Assembly: GCA_964512765.1 (NCBI GenBank) | Contig: CAZEKF010000009.1 | Coordinates: 1 to 64,000, forward strand | Direction: 5' to 3' | Origin: GW2011-AR15 sp964512765 | GTDB lineage: Archaea; Nanobdellota; Nanobdellia; Woesearchaeales; GW2011-AR15 | Length of the DNA stretch: 64,000 bases | In this document: positions 50,838 through 59,292 of the stretch, piece by piece | Layout of the letters: each line of letters opens with the position of its first letter | Numbering within the stretch: the first letter of the stretch is position 1 | Made by a program: the position numbers and the translations under genes | The notes under the pieces: model-generated | Told to the model about the DNA's origin: nothing | Seen by the model: the letters and a program-made list of their open reading frames with translations, nothing else | Databases searched by the model: none

Positions 50838-51454
50838 ACATCACAAAACTAACTGAGAAATACATCTCAGACCATCCCAGTATAAAAGATTGTGTAATTA
50901 AAGGTATAATTAATTACTCTGCTTTAACTAGAGAAATTTGTGATTATCATATTATAGACAAGTTTGACGCTGTTTTAATAGCTTGCAGAAGATATTATTG
51001 GAAAATTAAGAAACAGGATAAGCATGAAAAAAAGATTATGGATCTTGTTAAGAATGTCAAACTAAGAATAAGGAACAAGATTATTGTAGCAATTATTGAA
51101 AAACCACGTGACATGGAAAAAATCTATTTATTCCAGAAAAAAGTCAAGAAAAAAAAAGGTGACTTTAATTTAATTGAAGGTGAAGATACAATTACAATAA
51201 TCACTAACAAAAATTATCTTGATGAAATAAAAGAATTGTTTAAATTAAAACTAATTAAAATAAATGAAAATCTCGTACAGATCACTATGATTTTTGATGA
51301 AAAAATTGAAACAACAGCAGGTGTTGTTGCGTATGTATATACTTTATTAGCAGAGAAAGGTATTAACATATACGAAGAAATAAGTTGCTGGACAGATTTA
51401 ATGGTTATTATTGATGAAAAGGATTTAGTTAAAGCAATGGATGTTTTGAGTTGA
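50834..51454 (+). CDS. ACT-domain protein, candidate arginine-pathway sensor
   Basis: 206 aa. Residues ~1-60 are helical and basic, possibly DNA-binding-like (CVIKGIINYSALTREICDYH). The C-terminal ~60 residues form an ACT domain (QITMIFDEKIETTAGVVAYV, EKGINIYEEISCWTDLMVII), as in aspartokinases and CASTOR-type amino-acid sensors. It is divergent from argG with an inverted repeat between. Sensing of arginine or lysine is inferred only from position and fold. No separate catalytic domain is seen. Confidence 0.7.
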   Translation: MNITKLTEKYISDHPSIKDCVIKGIINYSALTREICDYHIIDKFDAVLIACRRYYWKIKKQDKHEKKIMDLVKNVKLRIRNKIIVAIIEKPRDMEKIYLFQKKVKKKKGDFNLIEGEDTITIITNKNYLDEIKELFKLKLIKINENLVQITMIFDEKIETTAGVVAYVYTLLAEKGINIYEEISCWTDLMVIIDEKDLVKAMDVLS

Positions 51455-51592
51455 ATAATATATAGCTAAAATGTATTTAGTACCTATTCATTACTTTATA
51501 ATAGAAATAAAAAACATACAAATGAGTTTTTAATTTCAAAAACTACAAACCCTGAAACCTCTGAAATCAAAGGATTACATATAACAGTCGTT

Positions 51593-52056
51593 ATGAGCAA
51601 TTTTTCGGGCAACTTAACCACTGTATGAAGATAACAAAAAAACAAATTTATAAATTCGCTAATTTAACACAAAAATATGGATGCACAAGAACTATTGGTA
51701 GATCTAGCTATTGTTGGAGGATGTATTCTGGCTCATTTTGGTATATTGGCCAATAGAAATATAATCAGACCAGCTTTAAAGTTCAAATCTCCAAAATATG
51801 ATAAAGTATCTTTGCAATTTGAACATGTTGTTCATCATGCGTCCAGTGCATTAGCGATTAGTGTTGCATTAAAATATTTAAAAATGGATCCAGAAAGCAT
51901 ACGTCTTTATTCTGTTGCAGCATCACTTGCAAAAGGAATTTACCATGATGGATTTCAAGAAGAAAAACCACAGCTAGATCAGCTTGTTTCTGATACAGTT
52001 GGTTGTGGAATTGGATATTATTTGATCTCTTCATTTTAGTTGCCCGAAAAACTCAT
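51593..52056. repeat. Inverted repeats bounding the gene at 51677
   Basis: Left copy 51593-51613 ATGAGCAATTTTTCGGGCAAC; right copy 52039-52056 GTTGCCCGAAAAACTCAT, which is its reverse complement apart from a 3-nt gap. The right copy begins at the last base of the stop codon. The unit is 464 bp and contains just one gene and its TATA. No flanking target-site duplication was evident. Confidence 0.65.
51677..52039 (+). CDS. Small membrane-associated protein, 120 aa
   Basis: Starts MDAQELLVDLAIVGGCILAH, then FEHVVHHASSALAISVALKY, RLYSVAASLAKGIYHDGFQE and a hydrophobic end VGCGIGYYLISSF. His-rich VVHHAS and KGIYHDG..D..VSDTVG resemble the YfiM/VanZ-like pattern of small membrane proteins, a weak similarity. 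A TATA ATTTATAAATT near 51643-51653 precedes the ATG. The gene is enclosed by inverted repeats. Confidence 0.6.
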   Translation: MDAQELLVDLAIVGGCILAHFGILANRNIIRPALKFKSPKYDKVSLQFEHVVHHASSALAISVALKYLKMDPESIRLYSVAASLAKGIYHDGFQEEKPQLDQLVSDTVGCGIGYYLISSF

Positions 52057-52175
52057 CGCAATTTTTTTCCTTTCAGTCAGAAAACCGCTCCGAGCCCTCA
52101 CTATTGAAATTAAAAATTTCCAAAACTTTTATAAAAACCATTCTAATTTTCATTGTTTAAGAGGGGGATTATAAT

Positions 52176-52988
52176 ATGGATGAACTTAAACAAAAAGCTA
52201 AATTAATTAGAAAAACAGTTGTTAAGATGCTTAACAAAGCTGGTAGTGGTCACACAGGTGGGTCGTTAGGTATGGCAGATATATTTACAGCGTTGTATTT
52301 TAAAGTCATGAAACATCATGATCCGAATGATCCTTATAATAAAGATAGGGACAGGTTTATTTTGTCTAATGGACATGTTGCACCTACTTGGTATGCAGCA
52401 TTGGCATATTCAGGATATTTTCCAGAAAAAGAATTAATGAGTTTAAGAGAGATTAATTCAAGATTACAAGGCCATCCACATTATCGTTCAGCACCAGGTG
52501 TTGAAAACTCAGCTGGTCCTTTAGGCCAAGGAATTAGTGTTGCAATTGGACATGCATTAGCAGCTAAACTTGATAAACTGGATTATACAGTATATTGTTC
52601 ATTAGGAGACGGAGAATTGAATGAAGGCCAGGTCTGGGAAGCATTGATGAGCATTAACAAATTTAAGCTTAACAACCTAATATGTTTTGTTGATAGAAAC
52701 GATGTGCAATTATCAGGTGATACTAAAGATATTATGCCAATTGAACCTTTGAAAGATAAATTTGAAAGTTTTGGCACGAATGTTATCGAAGCAAACGGCC
52801 ATGATTTTGATAAAATCATAAATGCGTTTGATTCTGCAAAAAACTCAGGCAAACCTTCTGTTATTATATTTAAAACAGTTATGGGTAAAGGTGTGTCGTT
52901 TATGGAAGGATCATATAAATGGCATGGAATAGCGCCTGATGATGATCAATTAGCTAAAGCATTGGAGGAACTTGAAAATGGACAATAA
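52176..52988 (+). CDS. tktA: Transketolase, N-terminal (thiamine-PP) subunit
   Basis: 270 aa. Archaeal/actinobacterial split form of transketolase, exchanging two-carbon units in the non-oxidative pentose phosphate pathway. KAGSGHTGGSLGMADIFTAL, ENSAGPLGQGISVAIGHAL and the TPP motif SLGDGELNEGQVWEALMSI with RNDVQLSG are clear. AGAGGGGGATT before the ATG is a strong SD. The last codons overlap the start of the C-terminal subunit gene. Confidence 0.94.
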   Translation: MDELKQKAKLIRKTVVKMLNKAGSGHTGGSLGMADIFTALYFKVMKHHDPNDPYNKDRDRFILSNGHVAPTWYAALAYSGYFPEKELMSLREINSRLQGHPHYRSAPGVENSAGPLGQGISVAIGHALAAKLDKLDYTVYCSLGDGELNEGQVWEALMSINKFKLNNLICFVDRNDVQLSGDTKDIMPIEPLKDKFESFGTNVIEANGHDFDKIINAFDSAKNSGKPSVIIFKTVMGKGVSFMEGSYKWHGIAPDDDQLAKALEELENGQ

Positions 52989-53904
52989 ATCAGTAAGAGA
53001 CGGATTTGGCAAAGCATTAGTAGAGTTAGGCAAAAAAAACAAAGACATTGTAGCGTTTAGTGCTGATTTAGCAGGTTCTGTTAGAACAAACTGGTTTGCT
53101 AAAGAATTTCCAGATAGGCATTTTGAAGTAGGTGTTGCTGAACAAAACATGATGGGAATTGCATCAGGGTTAGCTGCTAATGGTAAAATTCCGTTTGTGG
53201 GAAGTTTTGCTGTGTTTAACCCAGGTAGAAATTTAGACCAAATTAGAGCTAGTGTGTGTTATTCTAACATGAATGTTAAGATTATTGGAGCTCATGCAGG
53301 CATCACAGTTGGCCAGGACGGTGCAACTCATCAAGCAATGGAAGATATTGCAATTACAAGATCTTTGCCTAACATGACAGTTATTGTACCTAGTGATTAT
53401 AATGAAATGTATATTGCAACTATTGCAGTTGCTGAACATAAAGGTCCAGTATATATAAGATCTGGTAGGCCTAAGGTACCTGTTTTAACAGATGAAAATG
53501 CTAAGTTTGAGATTGGAAAAGTAGTTACTATGAAGCAAGGTAATGATGTTACAATAATTGCATGCGGAATAATGGTTAGCAAAGCAATGGAAGCTGCTGA
53601 ATTACTTGAAAAAGAAAATGTATCTGTTAGAGTTATTAACATGCATACAATAAAACCTATTGATAAAGATGCAATTGTTAAAGCTGCAAAAGAAACAAAA
53701 GCAATAGTAACAGCTGAAGAACATAATGTTATTGGAGGGTTAGGAAGTGCTGTTAGTGAAGTTGTAGTTAACACAAATCCAGTACCTATGAGATTTGTTG
53801 GGATTAAAGATACTTTTGGCGAGTCTGGCACTGGTGACGAATTACTTGAAAAGTATGGATTAACAAGCAAAGATATTGTTAAAGCTGTGAAAGAGCTGAT
53901 TTAA
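52978..53904 (+). CDS. tktB: Transketolase, C-terminal (pyrimidine-binding) subunit
   Basis: 308 aa. SVRDGFGKALVELGKKN, DRHFEVGVAEQNMMGIASGL (catalytic Glu), HAGITVGQDGATHQAMEDIA, IRSGRPKVP and the C-terminal AEEHNVIGGLGSAVSEV match split transketolase C subunits. The ATG at 52978 is preferred over TTG 52972, since GGAGGA lies about 8 nt upstream. It overlaps tktA by 11 bp and is followed by the parvulin gene after 2 bp. Confidence 0.94.
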   Translation: MDNKSVRDGFGKALVELGKKNKDIVAFSADLAGSVRTNWFAKEFPDRHFEVGVAEQNMMGIASGLAANGKIPFVGSFAVFNPGRNLDQIRASVCYSNMNVKIIGAHAGITVGQDGATHQAMEDIAITRSLPNMTVIVPSDYNEMYIATIAVAEHKGPVYIRSGRPKVPVLTDENAKFEIGKVVTMKQGNDVTIIACGIMVSKAMEAAELLEKENVSVRVINMHTIKPIDKDAIVKAAKETKAIVTAEEHNVIGGLGSAVSEVVVNTNPVPMRFVGIKDTFGESGTGDELLEKYGLTSKDIVKAVKELI

Positions 53905-53906
53905 TA

Positions 53907-54191
53907 ATGCCAACAAGAGTAAATGCACAACATATTCTAGTTAAAACAGAACAAGAAGCAAAAGATGTAATTGGACAATTAAACCAAGGAATTTCTTTTG
54001 AAGAACTTGCTAAAACTAAATCACAGTGTCCTTCTGGTAAAAAAGGTGGTAACTTAGGTTGGTTCAGCCACGGCCAAATGGTTAAAGAGTTTCAAAAAGT
54101 AGCTTTTAGTTTAAAAAAAGGCCAGATATCACAGCCAGTTAAAACACAGTTCGGGTGGCACGTGATTAAAGTTAAGGATAGTAAAGGATAA
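53907..54191 (+). CDS. Parvulin-type peptidyl-prolyl isomerase
   Basis: 94 aa single-domain rotamase of the Pin/PpiC family. RVNAQHILVKTEQEAKD (active-site His), FEELAKTKSQCPSGKKGGNL (the conserved Cys of the S/CPS motif), GWFSHGQMVKEFQ and TQFGWHVIKV (second His) are in order. Cytoplasmic since no signal sequence. Probably translated from the transketolase mRNA. Confidence 0.93.
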   Translation: MPTRVNAQHILVKTEQEAKDVIGQLNQGISFEELAKTKSQCPSGKKGGNLGWFSHGQMVKEFQKVAFSLKKGQISQPVKTQFGWHVIKVKDSKG

Positions 54192-54196
54192 AAAAA

Positions 54197-54817
54197 TCAT
54201 TTCTTTTTTACTTCTTTTGCTGCTTCGTTTAACTCACTTTCAACTTTTTGTAACAAATTCTCAACTTTGTCATGCTCAGGAGGTTGCATGAAATGTACAA
54301 ACATCATAACTGTTCTGTATAAAATAAATAGTATGAAAATTGAAGCAAATGTTGTTGCAATTGATAAATTGTTTAGATCTACTAAAATGTCTGAATAAAC
54401 AACAATAATGGCCATGTATGCTGTGAATCCAATTATTGACTTTGACGATGTTTTAAATGCAATGTTCCTAGGTAGTTTATGGTAAAAGTCAAAGATGCTC
54501 ATAACAAATGCGTATATGACTATAAAAACTATGAAATAGACCTTAATAGAATTCATAATCTGGTTGTTAACAATTAAATACCTTATCAGATCTACAGACA
54601 CAAATAACAAGTACATTGTATTTTCTAATGCAGCGTGATATCCCATATCTTCTCTAGGATACCTGCCAAAATAAAGTTCCATTAAAATAACAGTCCCAAA
54701 CAGTGGAATAAGAATCCAGATCATGTCTGGATAATTAAGAGGCGCAAATAATATTTCGTCAAACTTTTGTTTTAAAGCAGGTAAAAATACAGTTATGCAA
54801 TATGTTATAAAGTCCAT
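54197..54817 (-). CDS. Five-helix integral membrane protein
   Basis: 206 aa. Hydrophobic segments near residues 32-48 (MIWILIPLFGTVILMEL), 65-83, 92-112 (VYFIVFIVIYAFVMSIF), 128-146 and 153-175 (IATTFASIFILFILYRTVMM). A charged C-terminal coil (EHDKVENLLQKVESELNEAA) lies in the cytoplasm or outside. No family recognised. Convergent with the parvulin gene. Confidence 0.7.
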   Translation of the reverse strand: MDFITYCITVFLPALKQKFDEILFAPLNYPDMIWILIPLFGTVILMELYFGRYPREDMGYHAALENTMYLLFVSVDLIRYLIVNNQIMNSIKVYFIVFIVIYAFVMSIFDFYHKLPRNIAFKTSSKSIIGFTAYMAIIVVYSDILVDLNNLSIATTFASIFILFILYRTVMMFVHFMQPPEHDKVENLLQKVESELNEAAKEVKKK

Positions 54818-54909
54818 CTTTTTTAATTTTGATAGAAGTAATAGGTTAATTAATTTTTCTAATTTATTTAATAATATATTTAATGAGAATATCTTATTCT
54901 AATTAGATT

Positions 54910-54917
54910 TTTAAATA
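54910..54917 (+). promoter_or_regulatory. TATA box, leaderless promoter
   Basis: TTTAAATA centred 26.5 nt before the ATG at 54940. No SD precedes that ATG. Confidence 0.6.
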
Positions 54918-54939
54918 AGATATAATTTGGTAATAAAAA

Positions 54940-55989
54940 ATGACAGGTATTGGACTTATAGGACAACATCCTAATGCGTCGAATGAAGACTTTTCAAATA
55001 GATTAGATAACGTATTACATAGAATTGATGATGCTAGTAATACTAAACCAATAACTTTAGACGAATGGTTACAACATATTTTGTATTTTAAAAGAATAGA
55101 AATTGATCTTAGAAATAAAGCTCCTGAGGTCGGAAAAATTGTTATTTATATTGATCAAATTAAAAAAAGACCCAATTTTTATTTAGCCCCACAATTAAAT
55201 CAGAACTTTACAGGACAATTTCCAAGTTTAGATTATGAACTTATTTATTTAATACATCATTTAAGTGGAAATGAGGTTGAGTTTGACAGTACGAAAATGT
55301 ATAAGCCAAGATTAAAAGGGCCCGAATTTTGGAGAGAAAGTAGAGGAGATAGTGATTGGGGCAAATATAGAATTAATGTGCATCCGATTCTTAGAGAGGT
55401 TGTGTCACAAGTAATCTCACTATTTTCTGAAGAAGAAAGAGTGTCAATATTGGATTTGTTTTGTGCTGAAGGTGTCTTTGTTCTTGGACATGGAGATAAT
55501 TACGGATTATTAGGAGAAATGCATGACCAACATCCTGAGAGAGATATTACATATGATCTTATGGATATTGAAGAAAGTTTGGTTAAATCTGCCCAAAACA
55601 GACTTCGCAAATTATCAAAATATGGAATTGGTAATACTGTAAATATACACGAAATTGATTTAACAAATACAAATTCGTTTATTCGTCTTGACAATAAACC
55701 TAAGATTGTAATAGCATCTGGCGCTATGAATCATTCAGTAATTAGTCAAGAAGATGCATTTAATCAATATTACTTCATATTTGATGAATTGCCTCCAGCT
55801 GGATATTTAATTGCTACAGGAATCACTCCTTGCTACTGTAATGCGACTATTCTTAGACAAATTGGATTTAGCGAGATTCTTAATATGACACACCCAAGTA
55901 ATGCATCAACAGTCATTTATACAGAGAGAAAAAGTGTTATGGTTCCAACCCAAGTCTATGTTGCTAGAAAACCTGATAAAGATAATTAG
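54940..55989 (+). CDS. Methyltransferase-like protein, 349 aa
   Basis: The C-terminal ~190 residues show a class I SAM fold: VSILDLFCAEGVFVLGHG (motif I), YDLMDIEESLVKSAQNRL (acidic loop), VNIHEIDLTN and KIVIASGAMNHSVI (motif IV region), then PAGYLIATGITP. The first ~150 residues are helical and unassigned (LDEWLQHILYFKRIEIDLRN). The substrate is unknown. Its stop shares 4 bp with the convergent aminopeptidase gene. Confidence 0.65.
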   Translation: MTGIGLIGQHPNASNEDFSNRLDNVLHRIDDASNTKPITLDEWLQHILYFKRIEIDLRNKAPEVGKIVIYIDQIKKRPNFYLAPQLNQNFTGQFPSLDYELIYLIHHLSGNEVEFDSTKMYKPRLKGPEFWRESRGDSDWGKYRINVHPILREVVSQVISLFSEEERVSILDLFCAEGVFVLGHGDNYGLLGEMHDQHPERDITYDLMDIEESLVKSAQNRLRKLSKYGIGNTVNIHEIDLTNTNSFIRLDNKPKIVIASGAMNHSVISQEDAFNQYYFIFDELPPAGYLIATGITPCYCNATILRQIGFSEILNMTHPSNASTVIYTERKSVMVPTQVYVARKPDKDN

Positions 55990-57113
55990 TTATTTTTACT
56001 AATTACATACTTCCCTTGATCACTCACTGTCAATTTTTTCCCATTAGCTTCAATCCAACCACCATTATCTCTTAAATCTCCGATAAAATCTTCATGCCTG
56101 CTTGATACATTTTTTCCATCGTATGACTTCCCAACTGCTAAGTGAAATGTTCCACCGATTTTTTCATCAAATAACATAAAACCTGTTAAGCAGTCTATTC
56201 CCCAGTTTGTTCCAATAGCAAACTCTCCTAGATATTTTGAACCTTCATCTGTTTCGATAAGATTCTTTAATATAGCTCTACCACGATCATCTGCAGCATC
56301 ATAATCTACTATTTCACCATTGACAAATCTCAGATAAATGTCCTTAACAAAATAACCGTCTATCCAAGCACCGCTGGTTGGCCTGAAATGTCCGTTCACA
56401 CTTTCTTTTACAGGCGACCATTCAACTTCACCGTCAGGCATATTATTATGCCCGTCCCAATAATCATGTTCTTTACCTTCCAAACTGAAACTTAAATCAG
56501 TGCCTCCATATCTATCTGATTCAGGGATGTATATTCTGACATCTGAGGCATTTTGAAACAAATTAGCTATCTCTTCCATTTCAGTTGACATTTGTTGATA
56601 ATCAAATGTCAGTGCACTAACGTACAACTTTTCTAATTGCTTCAATGAAATACCCATGTCATTTGCTAGTTCTTGTGTTGGGTATGCAGTTACTAACCAT
56701 TTTAAACCAGCATCTCTAGCAGGAGCTAATACTTTATTTATAGCAGTTTTCCATTGAGAAAACAAAACATTGAATTCCTCCTCTAATGATTCTCTTAATG
56801 AAATTGTCGGTGTGTACCATGTTGCGTCTGCTCGCATCCTCACATAAGCAGTAGCTTTTTCTATCAATGCTTTCCACTGTCTAAATTCAGAATTTCCAGT
56901 ATCAGGGTCAAACGATATAAGCATGTCCTGAAATGATTGAGGTGATAATTCAAATATAACACCTTCTGCACCTTTTGCATGTGCTTTATTTATTAGTAAA
57001 TCAGTTAGTGAACATGCACTAATATCAGATTCAACAACTAAAAAATCACCAGGACCAATTCTTAAAGAATAATTAATTAATGTATCTGCTATTACATCTA
57101 GTTTCTCAACCAT
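55986..57113 (-). CDS. M29 family aminopeptidase
   Basis: 375 aa. Metal-dependent aminopeptidase of the AmpS/AmpT family trimming N-terminal residues. The N-terminal ADTLINYSLRIGPGDFLVVE is typical. Metal and catalytic region: NNMPDGEVEWSP, then LGEFAIGTNWGID and LFDEKIGGTFHLAVGKSY, followed by SSRHEDFIGDLR (His-Asp). These match M29 motifs (GE, E, H, Y, H, D). Cytoplasmic, no signal. A TATA-rich tract precedes the ATG at 57113. Confidence 0.9.
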   Translation of the reverse strand: MVEKLDVIADTLINYSLRIGPGDFLVVESDISACSLTDLLINKAHAKGAEGVIFELSPQSFQDMLISFDPDTGNSEFRQWKALIEKATAYVRMRADATWYTPTISLRESLEEEFNVLFSQWKTAINKVLAPARDAGLKWLVTAYPTQELANDMGISLKQLEKLYVSALTFDYQQMSTEMEEIANLFQNASDVRIYIPESDRYGGTDLSFSLEGKEHDYWDGHNNMPDGEVEWSPVKESVNGHFRPTSGAWIDGYFVKDIYLRFVNGEIVDYDAADDRGRAILKNLIETDEGSKYLGEFAIGTNWGIDCLTGFMLFDEKIGGTFHLAVGKSYDGKNVSSRHEDFIGDLRDNGGWIEANGKKLTVSDQGKYVISKNN

Positions 57114-57147
57114 GTTTACATCATTATTATAATATAAATAAAGTGAA

Positions 57148-57681
57148 TTACATTGGAAGTTTTGTTACAGGTTTGTCATGCAATACAGTATAAGTTAACA
57201 TGAATTCTAATATATCAAAAACCCCAGAACCTTGTAATTGCATTAATCCAGGAGCTTTTTGTACAGGGAAATTACCTATTTCACGCACATAATGTTGAGG
57301 CCTATTATAATTATCACGCGAAAAACCAAGCAAAAATTCAAAGTCGTGTTTACCTACAACATTATGTTTGAGATGTCTATGTCCGTATCCAAAAAATATA
57401 CCTTCTCTAACATTTATTTCTCCGTCTTTAGCAGGAGCGAAATATAGTGCATAAAACATATCAACAGGAGCGTCGTGAGGTGCTGTGTGATATCCAAAAT
57501 CACCTAACATTTTTTGCAATTTTGGTGAATGAATATATGCTCGAACAAATTGTGGTTCAGGTTCACCAAAAACTTGAGGTTCGATGCTAATATCTGGATC
57601 TAAATCTTTTAAACAATCTGTCAAATCAACAATGTATTGGGCTAACATTTCATTTTGTTGAGCACTTAATCTGTGAGTCAT
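57148..57681 (-). CDS. Hypothetical protein, 177 aa
   Basis: No family recognised. Helical head (LSAQQNEMLAQYIVDLTDCL) followed by a compact beta-rich part with HTAPHDAPVDMFYALYFAP and FFGYGHRHLKHNVVGKHDFE, notable for many His. A metal site is conceivable. Located 34 bp before the M29 gene in the same direction, possibly with its own TATA near 57705. Confidence 0.55.
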   Translation of the reverse strand: MTHRLSAQQNEMLAQYIVDLTDCLKDLDPDISIEPQVFGEPEPQFVRAYIHSPKLQKMLGDFGYHTAPHDAPVDMFYALYFAPAKDGEINVREGIFFGYGHRHLKHNVVGKHDFEFLLGFSRDNYNRPQHYVREIGNFPVQKAPGLMQLQGSGVFDILEFMLTYTVLHDKPVTKLPM

Positions 57682-57751
57682 AACTATTTTGTAATAATAA
57701 CTAATATTTAAAGCAACCTGAAAAGTTTAAATATGACTTTGTGTATTGTTT

Positions 57752-58609
57752 TTAATTCCTTGTTTTTCTAAACCCAATTAATATCATAACACCTAGGATT
57801 ATTATTGTACCGCCAATTAACTGGTGCGGTAAAGGAATTTTTTTGTATAATATCCAGGCATATAACAACACTACAAACGGATAACTAGAACGGACTAATT
57901 GTGCTTTACCTACGTCTATTGTCTTGTAAGAATTCATTACTAATATTGTACCTATTATTTCGTTGAACAATGGAATAATGGCACAAACAAGGAGAGTGTT
58001 AATGTGAGGTGTTTCAAATTTTCCAGTTAATACTGTATAAAAAGATAAAATAATCATAGTTCCGCCAATTGCAACAGTGTTCATTGACAGAGCAGATAGT
58101 TCCTTAATGTTCTTTTTAATAATAACTTGGTTAATACTATAAGATGTAACTGCAATAAGAATATATATTATTTTAATGCCTAGATATTCAATAGGTGAAA
58201 ACGCAATTATATACACACCAGATAACAAAATTATTGCACCTATAATTTCTCTTAGCTTGAACCGTTCACCTAAAAATATTACACCGAGCATAACTACTAG
58301 TAAGGGGCCCACCCTGCCAATAAACGAGGTCATTTCTGCGCCAATAGCTTGAATAGAATAAAACCACAACAGTGCAGCTAACCCGCTAAACATGGCTAAA
58401 GCAATTCCTGTTTTTAATTTAATTTTCTTTATGTCCTTGTATTCTTTTTTATAAATAATAAAGATCAATGAATAAACAAAGGCAGATATGCCCCATAACA
58501 AAGCGCAGGTTTCTGGATTATTAAACTTTATAATGTAATCAATAGCAACAGGGCCTGTTGATATAAGAAACAAAGCTACTATTATTTGTGAATATCCTTT
58601 CCATGACAT
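57752..58609 (-). CDS. EamA/DMT-family transporter
   Basis: 285 aa with ten predicted hydrophobic segments in two repeated halves, the EamA layout (first SQIIVALFLISTGPVAIDYI, then GLAALLWFYSIQAIGAEMTS and IGAIILLSGVYIIAFSPI; second half ending QLIGGTIIILGVMILIGF). Members export or import amino acids, nucleotide-sugars or other metabolites; the substrate is unknown. Divergent from the thioredoxin-like gene. Confidence 0.88.
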   Translation of the reverse strand: MSWKGYSQIIVALFLISTGPVAIDYIIKFNNPETCALLWGISAFVYSLIFIIYKKEYKDIKKIKLKTGIALAMFSGLAALLWFYSIQAIGAEMTSFIGRVGPLLVVMLGVIFLGERFKLREIIGAIILLSGVYIIAFSPIEYLGIKIIYILIAVTSYSINQVIIKKNIKELSALSMNTVAIGGTMIILSFYTVLTGKFETPHINTLLVCAIIPLFNEIIGTILVMNSYKTIDVGKAQLVRSSYPFVVLLYAWILYKKIPLPHQLIGGTIIILGVMILIGFRKTRN

Positions 58610-58706
58610 GACGTGGTTATAAATTATATTGAGTTATTAAATATTACTCTAATTCAAGATAAATTATATAAACAATACCTAATTAAATCTAAATGGGTGA
58701 TCAATC

Positions 58707-59249
58707 ATGGCATTAATAGGTTCTGAATATGATACATTAAATCATGGAGACACTGCTCCTGACTTTGAGTTAAAAGGTACTGATGGGAATATGCATAAGT
58801 TGCAAGATATTAAAGGAAAACTTACATTAATAGTTTTTATGTGCAATCATTGTCCGTATGTTATTCCTAAACTAAAAGAATTGAACAGAATAGCTGAAGA
58901 GTTAGATGTAACAGTTATAGGTATTAATCCAAACGAGTCAGAGAATTATCCAGAAGATAGTTTTGAAAATATGCAGGAAATGGTGGATACAGGAAAAATT
59001 AAGTTCTTATATTTACATGATGAAACTCAGGAAATTGCTAAAGCATACGGTGCTGTATGCACACCTGATCCGTTCCTATTTGACAAAAATTTAAAACTAA
59101 TTTTCCATAGCAGAATTGATAACAGCCACGGACCAATACCTGCATTAAAACATGAGATGTATAATGTAATCAAAGAGTTCATTGAAAATGGTTCTATAAG
59201 TGTTGAAGAAAAACCTTCCATGGGATGTAGTATCAAGTGGAAGTACTAA
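58707..59249 (+). CDS. Thioredoxin-fold peroxiredoxin/resA-like protein
   Basis: 180 aa. TAPDFELKGTDGNMHKLQDI and IVFMCNHCPYVIPKLKEL give a thioredoxin fold with C-N-H-C (residues ~46-49) as redox pair; FLYLHDETQEIAKAYGAVCTP is typical of the AhpC/TSA-like group with VCTPDPF cis-Pro loop. No signal peptide, so cytoplasmic. SD GGTGAT lies exactly 5 nt before the ATG. Confidence 0.88.
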   Translation: MALIGSEYDTLNHGDTAPDFELKGTDGNMHKLQDIKGKLTLIVFMCNHCPYVIPKLKELNRIAEELDVTVIGINPNESENYPEDSFENMQEMVDTGKIKFLYLHDETQEIAKAYGAVCTPDPFLFDKNLKLIFHSRIDNSHGPIPALKHEMYNVIKEFIENGSISVEEKPSMGCSIKWKY

Positions 59250-59292
59250 TTCAAAAAATATTTATATCCAGATTATATTAAATTATATTTAA

